DNA of 64,000 bases from Dirofilaria immitis (Eukaryota; Nematoda; Chromadorea; Rhabditida; Onchocercidae): positions 1,984,001 to 2,048,000 of the forward strand of contig JAKNDB010000105.1 of the NCBI GenBank assembly GCA_024305405.1, read 5' to 3'. Within the stretch, counting starts at the first letter, position 1. Every line of letters starts with the position of its first letter. A program made the translations under genes and the position numbers. Positions 32,098 through 44,000 of the stretch are shown one piece after another. A model generated the notes under the pieces. That model was not told where the DNA came from and did not search any database. It saw only the letters and a program-made list of their open reading frames with translations.

Positions 32098-32305
32098 TGT
32101 CACAATCAGAGTTGCAAAAATATGTGGTTTAAATGACGAAGTAATACAATGCAAATATCAAGTAGCAATGGCAATGGCAACATGTAATTTTCATTTCTAT
32201 GTCAGTGAGAGTGATGAGCAGGAGAAATCGGAAGATCATTATTTGATAGCATTTTCACCTTTAGATGGTGTAGACAAGGTGATTTTAATGGATCAAACAA
32301 AGGCT
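32098..32305 (+). CDS. isolated exon-like frame, unrecognised
   Basis: A 69-codon open frame with no ATG start, bounded by an acceptor (CTCGTCAG) and a strong donor (GTGAGT). It encodes VTIRVAKICGLNDEVIQCKY, QVAMAMATCNFHFYVSES, then HYLIAFSPLDGVDKVILM. The composition looks coding and the start resembles a beta-strand of a C2-like fold, but I do not recognise the family. No neighbouring exon could be joined with confidence. A second exon-like frame (33140-33207) begins in a compatible phase. It may be a relic of a lost gene or part of a gene with long introns. Confidence 0.3.
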
Positions 32306-35300
32306 GTGAGTAAAAGAATGTGGACAAGATTGTAATCAAGGAATGCTGAAGAAAGTTACTCTAAATTTTGATTGCATTTATGAAATAGCAGATTTTCAAA
32401 TTTCATCGCTATTTTCTCTAAAATTTTATTAACAAGTAAGCTGAAACAATATATTATTTGAAAGCATGTTTTGAACAACTGAGGATTCTGCCAATCTAAT
32501 GCGTCTTTAAAATGAATTGTAGGAGAAAGTGTTATATATGGATTGTGCTTAATCTTAGTTTGTTGTGATTTGAGGACAAGAGTAGTACTTTGGGAAATGA
32601 ATAAAGCATGCCACAAATATTTATATCAATAGAATGACATTCACGGAATACTATTCGAGATATCACTTATGCTTTCATGCATTATTAAATATAAAATCAA
32701 AATTCAAAGCTCAAGTCAAAAACTTACTACATTAATTTATTATTCATTCTGACTTAGTTCTTTCTCCAACTAAAATAGGAATATGGTTATGAAAGTGTTA
32801 AGAATTATAGAGATTTCTTGTCAGTAAAATACTACAGCATCAATACTGATACTAAAGAAAAGTTCAAAATAAAGTTCTCATCTTCTGCTGTTTGCTGATA
32901 GAAGTTCTTATGTTTTACTATAATAATACTAAAGCGAGATGAAAAAATGAGCCAAACGATTCAAAATCACATGTGTTCATTTCAGTTTAGCTACTTGCTA
33001 GTAGATTGAACTTATGTGTTTTAACATGTTCTATTTTCACACATATCGATCAAATCGATCGGTCAGACATTTCCATTACCATTTAAGTCGCTATTACCAT
33101 AAAAACGAAACTTCGTTAAATTCTATTTTCAAAATTCAGGACAGAATTTCTTGGATGCTAATTTTAATAATGACAATTTTATATGAAATTCTACGATGCA
33201 AAGAGGTGAACATCAAAATAACAGAACGAGAAAGAAAATATATTGTCTATAAATGAGAAATTTGATAGTTCAAAGTTTATCCATTTAAATTGAAAAACTG
33301 AAATTTTACTGTACATAGAAATAATACTGTTCTTGAAAAGGCAAACTGACAAAGTTACTGAAAAGGTGGAGGTCTCTCGCTCCTTTCCTTGTTTAATCAT
33401 ACGATTTCTTAACATAAAAAAAAAAACTCTGTTGATTGCTTTTTATAGTTCAAACGAACCTGTTCGTTGTTGAACAAAATGAAAACATTTTACAATAAGT
33501 GTTGACAAGTTTATTTGTAACACGGAACATTAAAAAGATTTACTTCATCCGAAGAATCAAAATGAGAAAAGCATCCTTTCAATTCTAATAAATAAAATCA
33601 TTTGCCATCTCCTTCTTTTAAATGCCAAAAGGATTTTATTAACTGATTTTGTTCAAAAATTAGTTAATAAATTACTCAAAAATGAGAATATGTTTTACTC
33701 TTTTGAGGATGTTATAAATTGAGAATTTTCAAGACAATCTGCCGTATAAAATTGCTGAAGTTGAAAATAAACAATAAGCAAAATAGTCAATTAGATGGTT
33801 ATTTTGAAAATCGAAGATTGTTCATATTTTACATATTTGACATATTTGTCATAAACGTAATTATAAATATGAAAATTTGATCAAAATTTTGAAACTTGAT
33901 TTCAAAGAATATATTTGACGAAAAGCCATTTCGATTTATTCTTACAGTCACTTCGATCTCTCTCATCACTAACATTCGAATTTCATCATGTAAAAGTTAA
34001 GAGTGTGAATTGTTCCGGTATATTTGTCTCTTTGGATCACAATTCATTTAATAATAATAAACTTATTTGATGATTGTAATATTAATCTTGCACTTGGCTT
34101 ACTATGATTAGGCTATGTAATGAAAAGTAAATCTTTAATCAATCTAGTTCTCAAGCAGCGATTGATAATTTAATCATTAATTTTAATATAGCTAAGTAAT
34201 TAACAGAGAAAACAATGAAGGCCTAAAATGACAATAAAAGTAATCAATTCCAACGAAGCGATAAGGTAATTCCGATGAAAGCTTTATTTTTCCGATCGAC
34301 ATTGAAGTTATGTGTCGTATGACTTAGTATTGTTAGCTTTTCAAAAGCAACAACCGAAGGGGAATTAAAATATTTAAATATGACGGCAGTCTAGTTGTGA
34401 TATTGAGAGATTATTTCAATAGATATGCGATGCAATAGATGGATAAAATCCGAAAAGTGGAGAGATTTGGAACTGTAGAAATTTCGAATAGAGGAACATT
34501 AAATGCCATATGAATAAAATGAAAATAATGCATGTTTTTATGCAAATTTCTAAATAATAATATTTATAGAAAATTTATTGACTCTATTATACATTTCTCT
34601 TAATTGAAAACAACTTGAGGTTAGAAGTTAGCGGTTGTTGCTGCTTTTGTTCGATTCCTAAAATGATATTGTCTAAGAATTAATAATTTTTTCTAATCTT
34701 TTTTTATCAATTTTAAAGCTAATGAGGCTTAGAGCATGCTTCTCCTAAATTATAATGTCGATTGTCGGAGGAAAATTCCATGTTGAAAACAATTTATTTC
34801 TTCAATTTTCGCAAATTTGTGTTTTAAGTTTCAACAATGCGAGAGTTATGAACGTGATTCATATCATTATAAATTTTAACTGTCAGAATTCAACAACATT
34901 CAAGCATTGATACATAGAATTTCCTTCTTTATATTTCACAATCATAAAAATATCTTTCTAAGTTATGGAAAGCAATTCATTATCTTTAACATTAAAGATA
35001 CAGTTGTTAAAGTATTGCCTATATTTCATTAGATTATAGTTTTGAGCTAGCTGAAATCGGAGAAAGCGAAAATAGAAATAAAAAGATTCTTATTCTAAAA
35101 ATGAATGTTATAAACTAATTGAATATGAAAATTCCAGCGTTGAATTTGGGTTTCATAATAATTTACTTTAAATTGTTTCAAATTTCAATGAAAATAGAAA
35201 ATAAAAAGTAAAACTGTATTGGCAATGAGAATTTCTGAATGCCTTTAAAATTATAAAAATATTCTAAATCGAAAGCTAGAGAAAATTATTCTCTGCTCGC

Positions 35301-35439
35301 TAGTAGCATAATGAAATTTATTTTTAATAAACTTATTTAGCATTGCATCTTATTAAGACTTATTTATTTTATATTAAGCCTAGCGCTAAGTTTGCTTTCT
35401 CTTTTCATTAATACGCCATTTATTATTTCACTTAAGAGA
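32306..35439. other. intergenic region between the divergent transporter genes, right part
   Basis: AT-rich and holds the presumed promoter of the right transporter copy. Besides the uncertain frame at 33140-33207, nothing coding could be supported. Confidence 0.4.
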
Positions 35440-38400
35440 ATGTTGAAAGATGCTGAAGAAGGCAAAGGAAAACCGAAATCGTCGAAAACGTCAAATAGCA
35501 CTGAGTTTAGTATATCTGATATACAGGTATGTGGCAAATATGTAGCCTATCTAACTCTGGTATATTTTTTCATGGTCCTATCACAAGTATGCAACTTACT
35601 CTTCATGACATTTGCCGGTATGTTTTCTAACAATACTACCTGCATAACCCATATTGCTTTCATATTCACAAAATTATTTTTTTATTTTTTACTGCTCAAA
35701 TTTTGAAAAAAAAATCCGACAAATTATTGAATCAGTGAATTCAATGTTGTCATTTGAACCAGATTTAGGACAAAATTTTTATGATCATATTTTGGCTTTA
35801 ATTTCTATAACAATGACGAAACAATTGGACAAATACTTAGTAACAGAAGGAAAAAATAGCTTCGATGTAAATATTTGATCTTAATGTTTCGAGAATTGGA
35901 TTGGAAGTTAAAAGACTTTATCAGAACAAATTTTAATCTTGAAGATAAAATCGAATAAAATTAATAACTATGTTAATATTCTAATAAACATTAAAAATGT
36001 GATTTTATGATTTATCAATGCGATACATAAAACTATCAAAAGCTTTCAGAAAAAAATGCGCGGAATTTTATTGGTTTTAAACCAAAATTTGTCAAATGTT
36101 AAAAAAATTTTGTGAGGCTACTGAATGATTTTTTTTTTTAAAGTATGAAACTTTGCATAAGCCAATTAAAAAGTAAAAATTCATAAGCAAACATGGTTAT
36201 CCCAATCTCGCAAGAGTTAATTTTTGAAAGTACAAAAGCAACTACAAAATTTTTCTAAACGATATTGACAATTTCCATTTCTGATAGATCGGAAATCTAA
36301 AGTGGAAGACGTCTGTGCAAAGAAATACTCGGATTACATATCAACTAAAACCTGCAATGTAACTAATTGTTGGATAATGACGAATCAAAGTGTTAATGTC
36401 GTGTGTTCGACGAGGACTTATGATTTCGTCCCCATAAGTTATGACGTATGATCTTTTCAATAGTTTCACACTTTAATTTAGTTATAAGTGAAGGCTTGCC
36501 AATTTGCAAGCATCAATAACTCAATGATCCCTTGCTTCATTTAAATATTCATGGCGAATTAATACAGCAAAAAAAAGTCTGTGGTATTTTTCATAAAATT
36601 GCATCTATATGATTTACCTTCCCGATACTTATCGTATCTAAGTTCAACCGCATTTTCTGCTTTATCTTCCTTTAACAACTGGTTTTGTTCAAGAAACATT
36701 TAAATTTTAGTTTGATGTACCAATAGAATATATCAAACTGGGTACAACGATTCAAAATATTGGCTTGATGATTGGAGCTATAGTAGCTGGCAATCTAGCT
36801 GATATTTTCGGTAGAAAGAAAGTAAGTATAAATTGCATATCTTCTAATGAATCAAACTGTAATTCACAATACTTGTTATAAAACGATATTATTTTCGAAG
36901 ATAAAAGAGAATCAATTTATCCATCTGCATTGATACATATTTATTGTTACTCCAAAACATCGAAAGTTAAAAATCGGAACGTTTTTAAGGAGATAATGTA
37001 ATTAAAGTCATTAATTCTAACTACCATGTAAAATTTTAAGTTTGAAAAATAAATGAATATTAGATACTGCTGTCGTTTACTGTTGGTTTAATAATATTTC
37101 TTGTTGCTACACCATTTTCGCCATCTTTCATCGTATTTACTATTCTTCGCTTCTTCGATATGATCTTCACAGGAGGAAAGCATTGGTAAGTAGTACCGAT
37201 AAGCTATTATTCGATTAAGCTGAAATTTAATTTCTAACTGAGTTTCTAAAACTTCAAATAAATTGCTTAAAGTTCGTTGCATTTGCAAGCACTTTTTAGG
37301 CTATTAAATTTATTTTCCGTCAGTACAAATATTCACATTTTGCAGTGTTTGTAACCCATATTTTATGGAAAATTTACCGGACAAGCACAGGATGTGGGTG
37401 GCTACCGTGGTTACATATTCACCGAATTATATTGTCTTGGCCGGCATCGCGTATATGTGTAAGAAATGGAAGATTCTGGCATGGACAGCTGCTGCCATAA
37501 CAGTATTGCCTTTAATCATGATACCGTAAGCCTTATCATATTGTTGCTTGTTTTTATAGTTTCATTTTTTTTACAAAAAGAAAGAACTCATGATTTCTCA
37601 TGTTTCATTTACAAACGCTTTTAAAATTAGTCAATCGATGAAATACGTATAAAAAGTTTGCAATGATTAGATTACTACTAATGCATTTTAAACAAAACCA
37701 TAAATCGCAAAAAAAAGTTTTAAAAAGTTATTCTAATCACTCTGAATAAACCATTAAGATTTCTGGTGGATACGCCGCGATGGTTAATAAAAAAGGAAAA
37801 GGAGAGAAGGCATCAAAGGCAGCCATTTACATTCGGAAATGGGATGAAAAACTTACACCGGAAAGGAAAGAACGAATTATTACTGCTGTTCAAGAAGCTG
37901 CGAAGGAGGAGGCATGTGATAAAATAGAAGACGGATTTCTTATCTTGTTTGGAAATTCATAATCATTAATTTTTGTGTGGACAATACTTCAATTAACAAA
38001 TTTATTTTTGAATAATTTCAGTTGGTTAAAATGGGAAAAGGAAAGAAGAATTATTATTTTTATCATTTATTTAGTGACTGGAAACTTGGCAGTTATGCAA
38101 TAGTATTTGCGACTAGTTTGTGCGTTTTTAATGACATATTTACATGTAAAACATCTGGTTATATCACTCTAAAATTTTTTCAATTTAATTTGAAATCACT
38201 AATTCACATCATACTATCACATAAGTTTTCGCATTTACTTATATTATAGATTCTCAACAAGTTTCATCAGCTACGGTATAGCATACAACATGGATGCATT
38301 AGCGGGTACAGTTTACATTAATGTCATTATTCTCGGCGCTGCAAGATGGGCCATTAATATATTGGCTGCGGGACTTGAATTTTCAATTCGAAGTGTTGGC

Positions 38401-40010
38401 CGACGTTTACTTCATCTGATTGCAGTTGGATTTATTGCTATCATTATGGGAATCATTTTTATCATTTACATATTTACATGTAAGCTAATTTTTTTTAATA
38501 GTAGGAAATTAAGCTGCAGTAAAATTTTAAATGCTGCACCAATAATAATTTTATACGGCGATTTATATTATTATGGAATACTTCGGGCATATAATTGATG
38601 GTTGATGTAAGTGGAGTCATGCATTTTCAATACGATAAAAATTGTTTGCTTGTTTGAAATTTTCAATATCTGCAGTAATAATAAATTGATGATAATTCAA
38701 TATAAATCACTACGTGAAGGAAAAACTACTCGGAAGAATAATTATATTATTTCTTCAGGGCCAAAAATTAATACATATAAAGAAGTTGTAAAAGCTGGTG
38801 GTACAGGTATTTAAATTTTTGCATTTGAGAAAAAAACCATCCAAAGCCATCAAAATTTCATACTATTTATACTAAGTCTATTTAAGCATTCATCGCTGCC
38901 GTTATATTATCTGAATAAGAGATGCAAATCCAGAAGTATATTGATGGAAAATTCTTGAATATTGCTTATAATGTTAGCGGTCGAGAATATCACAATGAAC
39001 TAATGGATAAACAAAATATTGAAACTTACTTCTGGGCTCTCAGAATACGAAGTAGTTGCACTGGCTAGCCCCAGAAATAGTAAATGAGTATGTGACATTG
39101 TAAAGTTGATGAAAAAAATTCAGGTGAGGAATTGATTCACGCGATTATTACGTTCACGCGATATGCCTCTCTTTTGGCAGCCGCAATGTGCACGGAGTTA
39201 TTTGTTTTGGACGCCGTACAACCAACCGAGTTATTTCCGACACCAGTACGTAGTGCAGGCATCGCTTTCATTCAAACATTCAATCGGCTTGGCACCATTG
39301 TCAGCCCGCTTGTGTTTATCCCGGTTAGTGCACTGCCCAAGGTTTCGTAGAAGGGAATTTATATTATCTTATAAAATGAAAAAGATAAATATTGTTATAT
39401 CTTCAATGATTTTTTTATCGGTTCGGAGGAGGGATGTTATCTTGAAATGATCCATATCTGACATTGGGGCTTTCTTAAGCAATTAATTAATAGTTATTAG
39501 CCAAAGAAATGAAAAATGAATGAAAAGTTATAGAGCAAACACTGGCCGCCCGCGCCCTTCCTTCTGATGTTCTTAACAAGCACAGCCGACTTTTTGCTCT
39601 ATTTCTTCCTAGTGCCCGAGACCCGAGGCAAGAAATTGCCGGACAATATGCCAGATGAAGCTCAGACCCCACGCGAAAATCACACTCAGAATACGGAGTC
39701 TATGAAGAATGTGAAAATGAAGGGTGATAACGCAGATTCCTTTTCGCCGTCACGACAGGATAAGAGAAATGCAAAAGACAACGAGGAAAGAAGAAAAAGA
39801 AATAAAAAGACGAGACTAATGATAATAACAAAGGAAATGAGAAAGAGAGTAATAACGACGAAAAAAGAACGAGGAAACGGGAAAAAGGAGAGTGAAGAGG
39901 ACAGGAAGAAGATGAGAGAAAACGAGGAAAGAGGAGCGGAGCAAAAAAGCAATGAAGGCCAAAGCAGTAAAACAGAAAGCAGGGAGAGTGAAGAGAGAAA
40001 AGACAAGTGA
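35440..40010 (+). CDS. SLC22-like major facilitator transporter, right copy with long charged tail
   Basis: Paralogue of the minus-strand copy, with the same intron positions and nearly the same exon lengths. Exons: 35440-35617, 36288-36445, 36711-36821, 37064-37185, 37346-37525, 37759-37911, 38022-38145 (donor uncertain), 38250-38479, 38759-38806, 39124-39323, 39534-40010; about 660 aa. Motifs: YVAYLTLVYFFMVLSQVCNL, GNLADIFGRKK, KHRMWVATVVTYSPNYIVL, FLVDTPRWLI, GRRLLHLIAVGFIAIIMGII, TELFPTPVRSAGIAFIQTF, VPETRGKKLPD. It differs in its end: after the last membrane segment about 115 residues are almost all Lys, Glu, Arg, Asp, Asn and Ser, probably an unstructured cytosolic tail. The A-run at 37788-37793 is one base short. 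The donor after 37911 is GCATGT. Exon 7 does not join exon 8 in phase as written, so one more base may be missing there. Confidence 0.9.
39740..40005 (+). repeat. low-complexity purine-rich tract encoding the charged tail
   Basis: About 265 bases of almost pure A and G on the + strand, coding for the Lys/Glu/Arg tail of the right transporter. The opposite strand gives a long Ser/Leu/Phe frame that is only a shadow of this composition. Confidence 0.75.
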
Positions 40011-40077
40011 AAAGTTGATGAGACTGTTTAGCAGTTACTGATATAATGTGTTATTCGTTCTGTTCGATAATAACTCT

Positions 40078-40083
40078 AATAAA
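40078..40083 (+). other. AATAAA polyadenylation signal of the right transporter copy
   Basis: Lies 68 bases after the stop codon of the transporter gene. Confidence 0.45.
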
Positions 40084-40420
40084 CTGTTCATCGCGTCAGT
40101 CGGTATGAGACCTCTCAATAGTTTGGCGAACTGAAGAGATGGCCACATTTCCAGGCTTTTTAGGGTCAGTAGCCAAGACATCCTTGCAAGATGTACCCTC
40201 AAGACTCATTTTGCTGCTTGACAATAGTCACCGCAGTAATAATAATCATATATATACCACCAATATGATTTATTAATCATTATTACACATGCGGAGAAAA
40301 CGCTTATCTGCATTTATCCAAAAAATCAATGTTCGCTACATATCTTCCGGATTAATCAGTATTTCCACCAAGTCACCAAGAGAACAGTAGAAAATGCTAT
40401 GAATAAGCTTTTCTTGCTAA

Positions 40421-40696
40421 CGCGTTCCAGAATTAATATATTTTGCTTGAAAAGTCGGTAGATAGATGACAAAATATACGCACTGTTTTTCCCAAGCATT
40501 CGAATTTTTTATTCGAGTTTTTTTATTCAAATTTAGTAAATAGTGTGTAATAGCATCACATAAATATTTATCACATAATCAGTAATTTCACATATGAGAG
40601 GATGACTGCGATTAGAGAGAAGGATCCTTTATGAATACAGGGAATCTAAATGATCTCCATGTATTGCCATCTATCTATCGACTTTTCAAGCAAAAT
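40421..40696. mobile_element. MITE-like element with terminal inverted repeats
   Basis: The left arm (ATTTTGCTTGAAAAGTCGGT, continuing AGATAGATG) reappears inverted at 40668-40696 with one mismatch over 29 bases, enclosing about 200 bases with no coding frame. A 62-bp block at its left end is repeated at 25552-25613. A short non-coding element with inverted ends and a dispersed partial copy fits a miniature inverted-repeat transposable element. No target-site duplication could be fixed by eye. Confidence 0.5.
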
Positions 40697-41028
40697 TCGT
40701 TTCATTCGAAAGCAAATAATTTTTTTGGAACAACTTGTAGCTTGCTTACCTCTGGACTTTTCGAATATTATCCATTTTCACTTTCTGACTGTTACGGGAA
40801 TCACGGTTAAGTTCTGCGAAATAGTAACATTTTATCCAGAGAATAAAGAAGGCCAAATTTTTTAACAGTACTACAGAAATAACAATAATAAATTAATAAA
40901 AATAAATTAGTCAAACATTTCCGAACAACTCCGGTAGAATTTAAACACTTTAAAAATCATAGAGATAGACTGCTTTTAGTATTCGATTAAATAGAGCAAA
41001 AGAAATCATCATCGAATCTTCAAATACT

Positions 41029-44000
41029 TCAAATATGAGCATTAAATAATTTCATAACAATAATATCAGGTAATTTATAAACAGATGAGACGATAAGGAC
41101 CAAAAGAATAAGGAGAGTTAAGGATATGATAACGCACTGTTTACCCCAATTCGTCCAGCACAACGAGCAGCATGCTTTTGCTCGTGAAAGGCACCAGAAT
41201 TGATCAAGACGAGAACGGTTCGGATGCGGAAGATAAGGTGACTGAAAATAAAAAACATGAAATTCAATCTAATTTTATCTAATTCAATCTAATTTTATCT
41301 AATGAAACTGATAAGAAAAAATAGTAGATTTTGAGGTGCTGAATTTCAATGTACTTTTGCATGAATTTTTAAAAATGGCATATTTTTTCTTCAACTCTAT
41401 TAATATGCCATGTATAGCGGCAATTTCTAGAAATTTTTAATCAATATAATTCAAAAAATTAGTTCAATTTCATACGATATTTCTATGGAAAGTTCATTTA
41501 TAGAGTGTCATGAAAAAGGAAAATACAAGAGGCTTCATGCTATCACAAGTATTGAGTAGAATTTACGTGATTTGGTTTTTTTCGCTTTCTCCCTACAGGA
41601 TCAAATTTTGCTTCTTTGGCCGTTAACAATGTCAATTCTAATTCAACAGCACCGGTCATATATGGCTTTTGAGCAGTGAAATCATCGTCTTTTTTTTTCT
41701 TCGCATCAAAGTCTAATTTCTGTAAATAAATTAAAAATAGAAGTATTTTTTAATATATAGATAATCATTTTGTCTAAAAAATGAGTAGAGAAAAGGCGAT
41801 AACCTGTTCGTCAGGTAGAGAAGTGCTAACACACGGCCACCAGCCATAAGTTGTACGTTGTTGAAATAATGAAAACTGACCAACTCTTCCTTTTATGTAT
41901 TGCTGCAATTTAAATCGAGAGATTGACATCAACATATCTAACGTGCTTTTCTTAGAAATATCCGTAAAATACACCGAGAAGATGCGAGAACAAGTAGATA
42001 TACCGGTGCTTGTGGTAATGCAGTATTCCTTTTTTCTCCAATCCTTTGGTAGCACAGAAATAAGAACAGCACTTGAAACAGCAAGCGCATCGATTGCGAT
42101 TTTCGTCAGCATAATCAATATTGTACATTTTATCGGCATCAATTTGCGCTTCTAAATCACACCCGTTTGTCGAGTATACTCTTAGGCTGACAGAAATATT
42201 TTATTTTTTCCGATCCGTTCTGATTCTACTTCAGCATTTAAAAATTGAATATAAGAAAACATAAAGAATTCTCAAGTTAAGGTTTTTTCCGAATTTCTTG
42301 ACTTCTTTAAGGGTATACAAACATTTCTACAGTAGAAGAATTCTGTAGTTTATGTTCAATTTCATTTCACATTTCAATACACTAAGATTATATTCAAAGA
42401 TTGTAACATCTTTTGAATCCATCTTGATCATAACAAATGCAAAAGCATCAGTACCATCGAAAGAAAGCAAATCCAAGGTAAGCTGACCAATACAGTCATC
42501 TTTTCGAAATTTATTGTTATCCCAGATTTGAACGAACAGTATTGGATCTACCAACAATAACGACTTCTTGCTGAGATTTTAAATTTAAAAATAAGAAAAA
42601 TTCAGGAGAGGTTGATAAATTGAAGAACTAAAAAGATAATCTTATTTAATCAAAAACGACATTTAGTTAAAAGGTAGCAGCCACCGATAACGAAAAAAAC
42701 CTAAAGAAACGTTTCTTCGTGTACATCACGATTTTCTTCTCCCAAATATCAAAGTCGAAATCAAACAGGAAACGCCAGTTGAATGAGCCATATCCATCAA
42801 GACTTTGATAATGAACATCAGTCTTCTCTTTTTTCACTTCCATTCAAAAAAACCTTCAAATAGATGTCTGCCGCCTGAAAATATTTATTATATGAACGTT
42901 TAGAAATCCGTATTATATATTAATCTGAAGAAAAAAAGAGTGTAATAGTAAATACCGGTTTTCCCATTGTTCTCTTAGTAAGAATTACATTACGGACACT
43001 CCAAACTGCCACACGTAGCTGAAATTTGTGAGGTTGACGAAGTGATATATTCAGGGGCGGAGGAATTGACCCCACTGCATGTGGAAATAAATCGACAAAC
43101 ATTTCCAATTTACCACACTCATTTTCCGGATTGATAGCACTATAGAGAGGTCGAGTTTCCACATGTTCTGGTACCAAATTCATCTAAAATCGTTCGTATA
43201 TTCAATTAATTTTCATTTACCTAATCCAGTTTCTGATATAACTTAAACTTGGAAACTAACGATTTTTTCCCATTAAAAAAAAAACAACCTTAGACAAGAT
43301 ATAAAGCGCAACTCGTTGCAACGGTCGGCCTAAAATATCCACATGATTTGGAGGGCCTTTCTCAATATCGCTAAACCACACCGCGACTCCGGCAATCGCA
43401 ATCCCAACATCTTTGTCTTTCATTAATACTTCTGGTACAGGATAATCCATTTTTATGCAATGCCTGAATAGTCAATAAATGCAAAAGATAGGATGAAGAA
43501 TTCTTCCTAATAAGACTTTTATCTGCCCTTTATAAAAAAATCTATTTCCGTAAAAGGCTTAGGAAAAGAATTTGGGAATGACAGAGGAATAGGTAAAAAA
43601 TGGCGTTAAGAAACTGGTTCAGATATTTAAAATGAGTAATTAGAGTGACAGTATACAGTGGTTATTATGAGTTGCTGGAATACTGAATCTTCATTTACCA
43701 TGCCAGATTATTTGTGGACTGTCGATTAATAATTTAGAGACGATAAAAGTTCTGTAAAGGTTGAATATAAGTATTATAACTTGCCGTTTTAATATGCTAA
43801 GAGGTGTAAGCTGATCACGCCAAACAAGTGGTCCTTGTATTGTATATTGCTGCGGTAAGCCAACAGTAGCTCGAAACTGTGTCAAAGACGATTTTCTAAA
43901 TCGATCACCGTATGTCCGATTTCACTGTCTGCAAATTTTGTAGCAATATGATTTACTTTTTTAACATTCGATTCCTAAATTTATTTTACTCGAAGTTTGA

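Noticed and set aside
39686..40006. Ser/Leu/Phe-rich minus-strand frame of 106 codons
   Set aside because: Complement of the purine-rich tail of the right transporter; no splice or family support.
41958..42150. Membrane-like minus-strand frame ([20 protein letters not shown])
   Set aside because: Out-of-frame reading of the cysteine-rich ferlin exon; the ferlin frame joins both neighbours in phase.
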